Positions 25,232 through 37,363 of a stretch of 64,000 nt of DNA are shown here, in pieces. The notes below the pieces were generated by a model, which was given only the letters and a program-made list of their open reading frames with translations, ran no database searches and had not been told where the DNA came from. Source of the stretch: Opitutaceae bacterium (GTDB taxonomy: Bacteria > Verrucomicrobiota > Verrucomicrobiia > Opitutales > Opitutaceae). A program made the translations under genes and the position numbers. How positions within the stretch are numbered: the stretch's first letter is position 1; every line of letters begins with the position of its first letter. The stretch is taken from positions 81,017 to 145,016 of the forward strand of contig JAEUGW010000054.1 of assembly GCA_016795565.1 (NCBI GenBank). The letters run 5' to 3'.

Positions 25232-26863
25232 TCAGGGTGGGAAACGGGCGGTCAGATCGCGGCGGAGGTAGATCCGGGAGTCGGAGACGGTTTCCACGAG
25301 GGTGTAGTTCGCATCGATAAAATCACGCAGGGCGGCGAAGCGCTCGTGCTGGGTCTCCCCGCCTCGGCGGAAGAAAAAGAAGTCGGCCGGGCCCATCGTG
25401 TCCACGAAGACGACGGGCGGGCGGGCGGTGAGGGCGTGCAGGTAGCGGGCTTGGTAGAATTCCTGCCGGGCGGAAGGCACGACCTGCCAGAAGACGATGA
25501 GGTCGGGCGTGGCGGAGACCGTCTGGGTGAAAACGTAGAGGGCGGGCTGCCAGCCCCAGACGGCGAGGCCGTCGCCAGGCCGCGTGTGGCGTTGGAGCGC
25601 CTCGATGAGCGGGCGTGGCACCGCCGCCCGCATCGGCAGGATGGCGCGCAGGTAGCCCGGATGCCGGAAGTGATGCATCACAACCGGAGCGGCCAACGCG
25701 GCGAGGAGCGCGATCGCAATGCCGGCACGGCGCAGGGCGGAGGCCCTCTCGAGGAGCGCCCCGAGCCACGGTGCCGCCGCCCCGAGGAGCAGGAGCAGCG
25801 GTGTGACGAGCAGGAGAAAGTAATGGGCGAACGGCTTGTTCGGGAAATAAATCGCGAACAGGGTCGTCGCGACGAGCCCTGCGGCCAGCGCGAGGAAGCC
25901 CCGGTCGGGCCTGGTCCGGGCGCGGAAAAGCCCGACGATGGCCAGGGCCGCGGCTCCGGCCACGGGCCAGAGGAACCAGCCGAAGCCGAAGAGCATGTCC
26001 GGTCGCGGCGGCTCGTTGTTGAAATACTTCCGGCCCTGAGCGGCGTAGCCGAGGAGATTGGTCTCAAGGTAGCGGATGCGAAAATCGACGAAGGCCCCCG
26101 CCGCGGCGGCGGAGCCGACAAAGAGCAGCGCGGGCAACGCGGCACCCGCGAGCAACGCGCCCAGCCCGCGGCCCCGGCTCGACCGGAACGCAATGATGGC
26201 GGCGGCCACCAGCAGCCACGCGGCGGATGGCGCAACCTGGAGCTTGGCGAACGGCGCCGCCCCGCAACAGAGGCCGACGGCGAACAGCCGCCGCGCCGAC
26301 ACCGGCCCGGCGGCGGGCAGCAGGGCCACGGCGATCATCAGCAACAGGGCGGGCGGCAGCTCGCTGGGGTATTGGGAAATCTCGGGATCCTGGTTGAAGA
26401 TGAACAGCGCCCAGCCGGGCAGGGCGAGGAGGCGCGCGAGGCCCTCGGGCATCCGCCGGGCCAGCGCGACCAGCAGGCTGGACAGCAGCAGGATGGTCAG
26501 GAGCGCGCCGACGACGCGGGCCGAGGTGTAGTCCACGCGGGCGCCGAGGAGGGAGGGCAGGAGCAGCGGCCATTGGTTGAGCGGGCCGTGCGTGGTGCCG
26601 TCCACATCGCGCCAGAAAACCGGGCGCTCGGACAGGACGAGTGCGCCGGCGATCATCTGGCTTTCGTCGGGATTCCAGAGCTGGAAATTGGCGCGGAGCG
26701 CGTCGCGCTGGCCGAGGAGCAGCGCGGCGGCGAGCAGCGCGAGAAAGACGCGGCGCTTGGCCCACCACCCGCGCAGGTCCGGCCGGGCGGTGCGGGCGAC
26801 CGCGAGCCCGGCGGCCGCGAGGAAGGCGAGAAGACCGGGCATGTCCGGATTCACGGCGGGCAC
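25232..26863 (-). CDS. polytopic GT39/ArnT-like glycosyltransferase
   Basis: A 543-residue membrane protein with about ten to eleven helices followed by a ~130-residue soluble tail (from AVPRPLIEALQRHTRPGD). The early loop FQLWNPDESQMIAG carries an acidic pair as in PMT/ArnT-family transferases that use polyprenyl-linked sugars. The acceptor is unknown. The start is uncertain: GTG at 26863 is given, but ATG at 26842 (MPGLLAFLAAAG) is equally good. It begins within ten to thirty bases of the corA stop. Confidence 0.75.
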   Translation of the reverse strand: MPAVNPDMPGLLAFLAAAGLAVARTARPDLRGWWAKRRVFLALLAAALLLGQRDALRANFQLWNPDESQMIAGALVLSERPVFWRDVDGTTHGPLNQWPLLLPSLLGARVDYTSARVVGALLTILLLSSLLVALARRMPEGLARLLALPGWALFIFNQDPEISQYPSELPPALLLMIAVALLPAAGPVSARRLFAVGLCCGAAPFAKLQVAPSAAWLLVAAAIIAFRSSRGRGLGALLAGAALPALLFVGSAAAAGAFVDFRIRYLETNLLGYAAQGRKYFNNEPPRPDMLFGFGWFLWPVAGAAALAIVGLFRARTRPDRGFLALAAGLVATTLFAIYFPNKPFAHYFLLLVTPLLLLLGAAAPWLGALLERASALRRAGIAIALLAALAAPVVMHHFRHPGYLRAILPMRAAVPRPLIEALQRHTRPGDGLAVWGWQPALYVFTQTVSATPDLIVFWQVVPSARQEFYQARYLHALTARPPVVFVDTMGPADFFFFRRGGETQHERFAALRDFIDANYTLVETVSDSRIYLRRDLTARFPP

Positions 26864-26870
26864 CGGGCGC

Positions 26871-27842
26871 TCAGAACCACTTTTTCTTCTTCAGGTAGAC
26901 CGCCATCATCACTGTCGTAAGCAGGGTGATGCCCAGGGCGTAATTGTAGCCGTGGCGCGACTGGAGCTCGTGCATGAACTCGAAGTTCATGCCATACCAG
27001 GTGCCGATGACCATCACGGGCAGGGTGATGGCAGTGAGGGCGGTGAGGAACTTGATGCCCTCGTTGGCCTCGCCGGCGGCCTTGTTGAGATAGATGTCGA
27101 AGGCCATCATCAGCCGCTCGTGGTAGCCGGTGACCGCCTCCTCGTAGCGGACGAGGTTGTCGCGCAGATCGCGGAAATAGGGGAGGAGCTTGGGGCGGAT
27201 CATCTTGCTGTCGCCGCGGGCGAGGCGCTCGATGACGTCGCGTTGCGGCCGCACGATCTGCCGGAGCTTGGTGAAGTCGCGGCGCACCTCGAGCAGCTCG
27301 CCGACGAACTGCTTGTCCGAATCCCGCGTGAGCACGGCGTCCTCGATCTCCTCCAGTTTGGTGTGTAGCTCGGCGACCATGGGGGCGTAGTTGTCCACGA
27401 TCAGATCGAGCAGGGAGTGGGCGAGGCGGTCGGGGCCGCGCGGGCCGATGCCGACATTCTTGGCCAGGCGCTCGATCAGGGTGGTGACCGAGCGCAGGGG
27501 GGTGCGGTGGAAGGTGACGAGGTATTCCTTGCCAAGGAAGAGATCGAGCTCGGTGGTGGCGAACTTGTCCGCCTGGGAAAAATCCACCGCGTGGGTGACC
27601 ATGAACAGATAGTCCTCGTAGTCCTCGACCTTCGGCAGCGGGCTGGGCGTCATGCAGTCCTCGATGGCGAGGGGGTGGAACTGGAAGAGGCCCTCGAGGA
27701 CGTGCTTGATCTCGTCGTCGGTGGGGTTGTCGAGGTCCACCCACACGATCAGTCCCTTGTCGCCGTGGACGAGACGCAGGGCCTCGAGCTCGAGATCCTG
27801 TCCCACGAGCTTGCCCTCGCTGAAGATGAAGGAATGGATCAT
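26871..27842 (-). CDS. corA: CorA-family magnesium/divalent-cation channel
   Basis: A 323-residue CorA protein: an N-terminal alpha/beta domain (EGLFQFHPLAIEDCMTP), a long stalk helix, and two C-terminal helices joined by YGMNFEFM, which holds the GMN selectivity signature. The end KKKKWF is the usual basic tail. It probably mediates Mg2+ uptake. The glycosyltransferase gene follows almost directly. Confidence 0.95.
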   Translation of the reverse strand: MIHSFIFSEGKLVGQDLELEALRLVHGDKGLIVWVDLDNPTDDEIKHVLEGLFQFHPLAIEDCMTPSPLPKVEDYEDYLFMVTHAVDFSQADKFATTELDLFLGKEYLVTFHRTPLRSVTTLIERLAKNVGIGPRGPDRLAHSLLDLIVDNYAPMVAELHTKLEEIEDAVLTRDSDKQFVGELLEVRRDFTKLRQIVRPQRDVIERLARGDSKMIRPKLLPYFRDLRDNLVRYEEAVTGYHERLMMAFDIYLNKAAGEANEGIKFLTALTAITLPVMVIGTWYGMNFEFMHELQSRHGYNYALGITLLTTVMMAVYLKKKKWF

Positions 27843-27926
27843 GCGTTTGCGGCGATGCTGCGCGGCCGCGCGACAGTGGCAAGCCCCGCGTGCAGGTGGA
27901 ACCGGCGCTCCGCGTCGGTTGTTTTA

Positions 27927-27978
27927 TGGAGGGCTCAGCTCCAGCTGAGCCGCGGCCCAGCTGGAGCTGGGCCCTCCA
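27927..27978. repeat. palindromic repeat TGGAGGGC..GCCCTCCA
   Basis: TGGAGGGCTCAGCTCCAGCT pairs with AGCTGGAGCTGGGCCCTCCA around a CGCG centre. It is a near-perfect ~52-bp hairpin in the space between corA and the EIIA gene. Confidence 0.75.
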
Positions 27979-28000
27979 CGGATCGTCGCACAGGGTGCGG

Positions 28001-28480
28001 CTATTTCGCCGGGCCGAGGACCTTGTCCTCGAGCTCCTTCACCGTGGCGATGAACTCCTCGGGGGTCTTGGCGGCGAACATCGCCTCGCGCTGCGGGGCC
28101 TCCTTGATCAGGCGGCAGAGCGAGCCGACGAGCATCAGGTAATCGCCGGGATTGGACTTGGGGGTGCCGAGCACAAACATGAGCCGCACCTGCTGGTCGC
28201 AGTTCTCGAAGTGCACGCTGCTGTCGCTGCGGCCGACGGCGATGACGATCTTCTTCACGTGCTCGGTGCGGGCGTGGGGCAGGGCGATCTCGTTGCCGAG
28301 GCAGGTGGTGTCGAGGCGCTCGCGGGCGAGGAGTTCCTGGTAGAAGCCCGGGAAGCTGGCGACGTTCGGATCACTCTCCAGCAGCTTGGCCACCTCGTTG
28401 ATGGCGGCGGTGCGCTTGGTGCTGACGAGGGCGAGATTGATGCGTTCGGGCGAGAGGAGGCTGGAGAGGCGGGCGGCCAT
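28001..28480 (-). CDS. PTS EIIA type-2 (PtsN-like) protein
   Basis: A 159-residue EIIA domain. The phospho-accepting histidine is in NEIALPHARTEHV; LTPERINL-like opening (LSPERINLALVSTKR) and RLMFVLGTPKSNPGDYL also fit the PtsN/FruA EIIA group. No PTS permease is nearby, so it is probably a regulatory nitrogen-PTS-type EIIA. ATG 28480 gives the normal domain start; ten extra codons upstream are possible but unlike the family. Confidence 0.87.
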   Translation of the reverse strand: MAARLSSLLSPERINLALVSTKRTAAINEVAKLLESDPNVASFPGFYQELLARERLDTTCLGNEIALPHARTEHVKKIVIAVGRSDSSVHFENCDQQVRLMFVLGTPKSNPGDYLMLVGSLCRLIKEAPQREAMFAAKTPEEFIATVKELEDKVLGPAK

Positions 28481-28606
28481 GCAGGGGGCGGATGACAGAA
28501 AGAGACTCACGCCCCGGGCGGTTGCAAGGCCGGAGTAGGCGGCGCGGCGCGCGAAATTGCGTTGCGGTGTCGTGCGGGGGAAGGTGAGGCAGGCGGAGGG
28601 GCCCGT

Positions 28607-28804
28607 TCACTCGTCGCCGAGCGAGAAGATCTTCTCAACCGGCAGGCGAAAGAGGCGCGCGATCCGCAGGGCGAGGGGCAGGCTGGGGTCGTATTTCTCG
28701 GTTTCGATGGCGTTGATCGTCTGCCGCGAGACGCCGAGGCGCTCCGCCAGTTCGCCCTGCGACCAGCCTTTGGCGGCGCGGAGTTCCGGAACCTGGTTCT
28801 TCAT
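28607..28804 (-). CDS. small XRE-family HTH regulator
   Basis: A 65-residue single-domain regulator beginning MKNQVPELRAAKGWSQGEL, with the HTH AERLGVSRQTINAIETEKY. This is the YozG/short-XRE type. Its ATG overlaps the TGA of the preceding membrane-protein gene (ATGA), so the two are coupled. It probably binds the palindrome 29220-29255 upstream of the operon and represses it, with the membrane protein as a possible antagonist; this is inferred. Confidence 0.88.
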   Translation of the reverse strand: MKNQVPELRAAKGWSQGELAERLGVSRQTINAIETEKYDPSLPLALRIARLFRLPVEKIFSLGDE

Positions 28805-29208
28805 TGGTAGCGGCGCTTGAGCCCCGCCAGGATCAGGAAGTAGGGCAGCGTGGCCGGAATCCAAAAGGCGTGAACCGGGATAAAGGCCAGGCCGACGGCG
28901 TCCAGCCGGCCGAGCAGCATGAAAACGCCGAGGGCAATCGGGAAGGCGCAGGCCAGCGCCTCCGTGCGGATCTTTTGCTGCAGCTCGTCCTGGCTGCGCA
29001 TGAAATCCATCTCGCCGCGCCAGAGCGCATAGACCATGGCGGCGGCGGCCACGCCGGCCACCGGCAGCCATTGCCAAAGGGGGCGCTGGGCCTCGATCAG
29101 TTGGTCGGCAAACCGGTTGGCGACAATGAAGGTGAACAAGGCGAGCAGATAGGGCGTCTTGCTGATCTTGGGGGAGGTGGGTTTGTCCGGGTGAGGCGAG
29201 GGAGTCAT
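28801..29208 (-). CDS. four-helix membrane protein paired with an XRE regulator
   Basis: A 135-residue protein with hydrophobic segments around LLALFTFIVANRF, WLPVAGVAAAAMVYALW, ACAFPIALGVFMLLG and FWIPATLPYFLILAG. I do not recognise a named family; the layout (small membrane protein plus short XRE regulator) is a recurrent bacterial pair. ATG 29208 is chosen; an upstream start inside the promoter palindrome is unlikely. The putative -10 lies so close that the mRNA may be leaderless. Confidence 0.75.
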   Translation of the reverse strand: MTPSPHPDKPTSPKISKTPYLLALFTFIVANRFADQLIEAQRPLWQWLPVAGVAAAAMVYALWRGEMDFMRSQDELQQKIRTEALACAFPIALGVFMLLGRLDAVGLAFIPVHAFWIPATLPYFLILAGLKRRYQ

Positions 29209-29219
29209 GCGATGAGGAT

Positions 29220-29255
29220 GTAAAGCAAACTTGTCACATGTCAAGCGTGCTTTAC
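29220..29255 (-). promoter_or_regulatory. promoter with nested operator palindrome of the XRE/membrane-protein operon
   Basis: GTAAAGCA and TGCTTTAC form a perfect outer 8-bp pair 20 bases apart; the inner sequence on the minus strand, CTTGACATGTGACAAG, is a quasi-palindrome and contains a consensus TTGACA -35 (29244-29239). A TACATC -10-like hexamer follows after 16 bases. A repressor bound here would cover the -35. Confidence 0.65.
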
Positions 29256-29264
29256 ACGCTGGTG

Positions 29265-29297
29265 AAAGAAAAAGGCGCGCCGCGAGGGGCGCGCCTT
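29265..29297 (-). terminator. rho-independent terminator of gyrA
   Basis: On the minus strand AAGGCGCGCC, loop CCTCGC, GGCGCGCCTT, then TTTCTTTC. It begins 14 bases after the gyrA stop. Confidence 0.9.
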
Positions 29298-29310
29298 GTC
29301 GTTGGCGGGG

Positions 29311-31875
<2,565 letters not shown>

Positions 31876-31905
31876 GGGGAAAGTAGCGAGTAACGAGTAG
31901 CGAGG

Positions 31906-32058
31906 TTAGGCTTTGAGTAATTTCCACTTGCGCCCCTTCAGTCGCAATTTCTTCGGATCGATTCCGATGGCGTCTGAACGAGATACGACTTCGAACAACT
32001 CGTGCGTAGATGGGCCGAGCCGTTCGTCTCGAATCTGTAGATAGGGGCGACGGTTCAT
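31906..32058 (-). CDS. 50-residue basic protein coupled to the PIN toxin gene
   Basis: ATG at 32058 overlaps the PIN gene TGA (ATGA) and opens 50 codons ending TAA 31 bases before gyrA. The protein starts MNRRPYLQIRDERLGPSTHE and ends in a very basic tail (KKLRLKGRKWKLLKA). I know no family for it. Coupling and same-strand order argue that it is a real third gene of the cassette; possible roles are RNA binding or toxin modulation, both speculative. Confidence 0.65.
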   Translation of the reverse strand: MNRRPYLQIRDERLGPSTHELFEVVSRSDAIGIDPKKLRLKGRKWKLLKA

Positions 32059-32495
32059 GGCAGCTTGAGGTCGGCCCAGACGGAGGTTTCCAATTGTGTC
32101 GGGAAATGCCTGGGGTTGTTGGTGATCAGCACGGCTTTGGCTTGGATCGCTTGGGCGGCGACGATCACGTCGGCGTTCAGTTCCTTGGGGTGGCCGACAG
32201 GCCGACCGGTGCGGCGCAGATCAGCCCAAAAGGCCGCAGCGAGGCGCATGGCCGCCGTGTTGATGGGCAGGTAGCGGCCGAAGTAGTGCAGATCGTTGAG
32301 CCGGCGGAGCGAGCGGCGCCTCCGTTCGAGAATGAGATTTCGCCGCACCTCGAAGTCGGAAATTTCAGGGAACACGAAGATCGTGCCGGCTTCGTAGTGG
32401 GCGGCAAACCAGCGGTTGAGTTCCGGATGTCGTTGCGGATCCGGATGGGAAAGCAGGCCCAGTGGACCGGAATCGATGGCGAGGACGAGCGGCAT
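32055..32495 (-). CDS. PIN-domain (VapC-like) putative toxin ribonuclease
   Basis: A 146-residue PIN protein starting MPLVLAIDSGPLGLLSH, with an acidic residue (D8) at the first metal position, FPEISDFEVRRNLIL with the second acidic group (E), and the late LNADVIVAAQA and LITNNPRHF motifs. It fits an RNA-cleaving VapC-like toxin. ATG 32495 lies 7 bases after the upstream gene's stop; a GTG six codons earlier is possible. The upstream 100-residue gene would be its antitoxin. Confidence 0.82.
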   Translation of the reverse strand: MPLVLAIDSGPLGLLSHPDPQRHPELNRWFAAHYEAGTIFVFPEISDFEVRRNLILERRRRSLRRLNDLHYFGRYLPINTAAMRLAAAFWADLRRTGRPVGHPKELNADVIVAAQAIQAKAVLITNNPRHFPTQLETSVWADLKLP

Positions 32496-32502
32496 CAGCG
32501 GA

Positions 32503-32805
32503 TCATCCGGCACGTTCGCGGTTCATCCGCTCCAGCATGCGGTCGTAGCTTTCGCATTCGGCGGGCGAAGGCGGGTTCTGGCGGTCCTCATCATTCCAGG
32601 CGGCAAACAGGGCTTTGACTGCGGCGGCACGGGATTTGCGCTCAGCCGCGGAAGGAGCGGGTTCCGGAAATCGTCGGATATAGTCGGCTTGAGCCAGGCG
32701 GACAGCGGCGAGAAGCTCCCTCTCGTCGGCAGTCATGCGGGTGTTCAGGCGACGAAGTTTGCTGCGGCGATTAGTTGGGCGTTTGGCTGGGATGAGAGTT
32801 TTCAC
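32503..32805 (-). CDS. putative antitoxin of the PIN cassette
   Basis: A 100-residue charged helical protein (MKTLIPAKRPTNRRSK, then ADERELLAAVRLAQADYIRRF and ECESYDRMLERMNRERAG). The start is GTG at 32805 preceded at seven bases by AAGGAG, one of the few good Shine-Dalgarno sites in the window. No DNA-binding fold is obvious. Position directly before the PIN gene is the main argument for the antitoxin call. Confidence 0.65.
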   Translation of the reverse strand: MKTLIPAKRPTNRRSKLRRLNTRMTADERELLAAVRLAQADYIRRFPEPAPSAAERKSRAAAVKALFAAWNDEDRQNPPSPAECESYDRMLERMNRERAG

Positions 32806-32874
32806 GTTGGACTCCTTGGCTGACAGTTCGGACGTTAAGGGAACAATTCGGATTACAAGTTAGAGGACGATGGA

Positions 32875-35397
<2,523 letters not shown>

Positions 35398-35674
35398 TTA
35401 GAGCGAAAATGAGTTGAAAAAAGGTCACGCAAACCGGGTCTGCCGACAAGGGTTTTTTCGCGATTTTCCGAGTTATTTTCCGCGTAAAAAACACACGCTC
35501 AAAACCTTGATGCCCAGCATTTAGAAACAGCCTCTTTTTATGCGAAAATTACGGCTGTCGCCGGTCCGGACAACAAGCGCGTTTCAGGCCAAATTTCGGT
35601 CCTCGATACCGACCGGCCTCGCGGCGGAAAGTTTCGTTTGACCGCAGGGCGCGCCGCGCCGCAATGTCGCCGCC

Positions 35675-36382
35675 ATGGCTGCTCTCGATTTGTCCACCCT
35701 GCTGGCGCTGCAAGAATCCGACACGAGGCGACTGGGCATCGAGCACCAACTGCAGGCGGCACCCCGCGAAATCGCGGCGGTCGAGGCGCGGATCGCGGCG
35801 GAGAAGGCCGCCATCGAGGCCGCCAAGGCCGAGTGGCACGCCTTGGAATCGAAGAAGAAGCTGCTCGAGGTCGAGATCAAGAGCGCCGAGGGCAAGGTCG
35901 CCAAATACCGCACGCAGCAGCTCGAGGTGCGCAAGAACGACGAATACAAGGCCCTCACGCACGAGATCGAGACCACCGAGGCGGCCATCGGCGGCTTCGA
36001 GGAGGAGGAGCTGAAGGTGATGTATGCGATCGACGAGGCGAAGAAGCGCTTCGCCGCCGCCGAGGCCGAGTTGAAGCAGAATATTTCCGGTCACGAGGGC
36101 AAGATCCGCATCCTGCGCGAGCGCGAGGCGCAGCTGCAGGCCGAGCATCAGGCGGCGGTGGCCGCGGTGGCGGCGGCCCGCCCGGCGGTGCCGGCGTCGC
36201 AATTGAAGATTTACGACCGGGTGGCGATCAGGCCCGGGCACCCGGTCTGCGTGGCGGTAAACGGCGGCCTCTGCGGCGGTTGCCACCTGAAGGTGCCGCC
36301 CCACATCGTCTCCGCCGCGAAAACCGGCGCGGAAATTGCCACTTGCGACCAGTGCGGCCGGGTGGTCTATTGGGCGTCCTAG
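35675..36382 (+). CDS. coiled-coil protein with C4-type zinc ribbon (CT398/DUF164 type)
   Basis: A 235-residue protein: a helical hairpin of about 175 residues (from LLALQESDTRRLGIEHQLQ) and a C-terminal zinc ribbon with the cysteines of GGLCGGCHLK and TCDQCGRVVY. This architecture matches the CT398/DUF164 family, which has been linked to secretion and flagellar or division proteins in other bacteria; its role here is unknown. Its TAG stop touches the 5' end of the RNase P RNA gene. Confidence 0.88.
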   Translation: MAALDLSTLLALQESDTRRLGIEHQLQAAPREIAAVEARIAAEKAAIEAAKAEWHALESKKKLLEVEIKSAEGKVAKYRTQQLEVRKNDEYKALTHEIETTEAAIGGFEEEELKVMYAIDEAKKRFAAAEAELKQNISGHEGKIRILREREAQLQAEHQAAVAAVAAARPAVPASQLKIYDRVAIRPGHPVCVAVNGGLCGGCHLKVPPHIVSAAKTGAEIATCDQCGRVVYWAS

Positions 36383-36788
36383 TTTCGGGGCCAGATCTTC
36401 GCTCCGCGTTCTTTGAACCAGGAGAGGAAAGTCCGGACACCACAGGGCGGGATTCCCCACGAAAGCGGGGGCGGGTCGCTTCAAGGCGGCCTGACGGAAA
36501 GTGTCACAGAGAACAGACCGCCCCGCGGGCAACCGCGAGGCAAGGGTGAAAAGGTGGGGTAAGAGCCCACCGCGCCGAAGGCAACGACGGCGGCACGAAA
36601 AACCCAATCCGGTGCAAGACTAAATAGGGGACTCGGCGGCCCGTCGGACAGTCCCGGGTTAGTCGCACCCCAGGCGTCGGCGCAAGCCGGCAGTCCGGGG
36701 AGACCCGCCTTCGGGCGGGCCTAGAGAAATGAAGATCACGGTGCCGTTCGCGGCACCCGACAGAATCCGGCTTACCGGCTTCGAAACT
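36381..36788 (+). ncRNA. rnpB: RNase P RNA, bacterial type A
   Basis: The catalytic RNA that trims tRNA 5' ends. Conserved blocks are present in order: GAGGAAAGTCCGGACACC (CR-I/P4), ACAGAGAACAGACCGCC, GGGTGAAAAGGTGGGGTAAG with AGAGCCCACC (CR-II/III region), GGTGCAAGACTAAATAGGGG, and the 3' P4 partner region AGAGAAATGAAGATCAC with ACAGAATCCGGCTTAC. AGTTTCG at the 5' end pairs with CGAAACT at the 3' end as P1. Ends are placed by that pairing. A strong terminator follows 10 bases later. Confidence 0.95.
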
Positions 36789-36797
36789 AGACCCTAC

Positions 36798-36840
36798 GCG
36801 GGGCGCGCGGCCAAAAGCTGCGCGCCCCGCTCCATTTTTA
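36798..36840 (+). terminator. rho-independent terminator of rnpB
   Basis: GCGGGGCGCGCGGC, loop CAAAA, GCTGCGCGCCCCGC (one mismatch), then CCATTTTTA. Confidence 0.9.
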
Positions 36841-36994
36841 CAGGATGCTGGGGGTGGAGGCGGCCCCAGGACGCGCTTTCAAGCCCCAACCAACCCGTCC
36901 GGAGGCCGGGTTCCACTCCGGAAGCATAACGGGAAAGCGCTTGACTCACCCCGGGGATTTTGGGTCTTTCGCCCTTCCAAATTTTCCAACCACC

Positions 36995-37261
36995 ATGGCC
37001 AACACCAAGTCCGCTATCAAAGCCGCCCGCAAGTCGCTCCGCAACGCCGCCCGGAACCAGGCCACCAAGACCCGCCTGAAATCCCTCGCCAAGGCCGTCG
37101 CCGCCGCCGCCAAGGGCACCGATGCCGAGAAGACCCGCGCCGCCGCCATCGCCTACAGCTCCGCCCTCGACAAGGCCGTCAAGAGCAACGTCATTCACCG
37201 CAACTCGGCCTCGAACCACAAGGCGCAGCTCGCCAAGCATCTCTTCCCCGCGAAGAAGTAA
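36995..37261 (+). CDS. rpsT: 30S ribosomal protein S20
   Basis: An 88-residue basic helical protein starting MANTKSAIKAARKSLRNAA and ending NHKAQLAKHLFPAKK, the S20 pattern; ALDKAVKSNVIHRNSA is the conserved third helix. It binds 16S rRNA during early 30S assembly. A TTGACT at 36941 could be a -35 element. A terminator follows the stop after 23 bases. Confidence 0.97.
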   Translation: MANTKSAIKAARKSLRNAARNQATKTRLKSLAKAVAAAAKGTDAEKTRAAAIAYSSALDKAVKSNVIHRNSASNHKAQLAKHLFPAKK

Positions 37262-37284
37262 GCGGACCGACAGCGACAATTTTT

Positions 37285-37316
37285 GCCCCGCGCGCCCCAC
37301 CGCCGCGGGGCTTTTT
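37285..37316 (+). terminator. rho-independent terminator of rpsT
   Basis: GCCCCGCG, loop of 11 bases, CGCGGGGC, then TTTTTG. Confidence 0.88.
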
Positions 37317-37363
37317 GTTGGCTGCCGCCGGCCGATGAAGGGTTGAGTTTGCCGGCGGGATTG

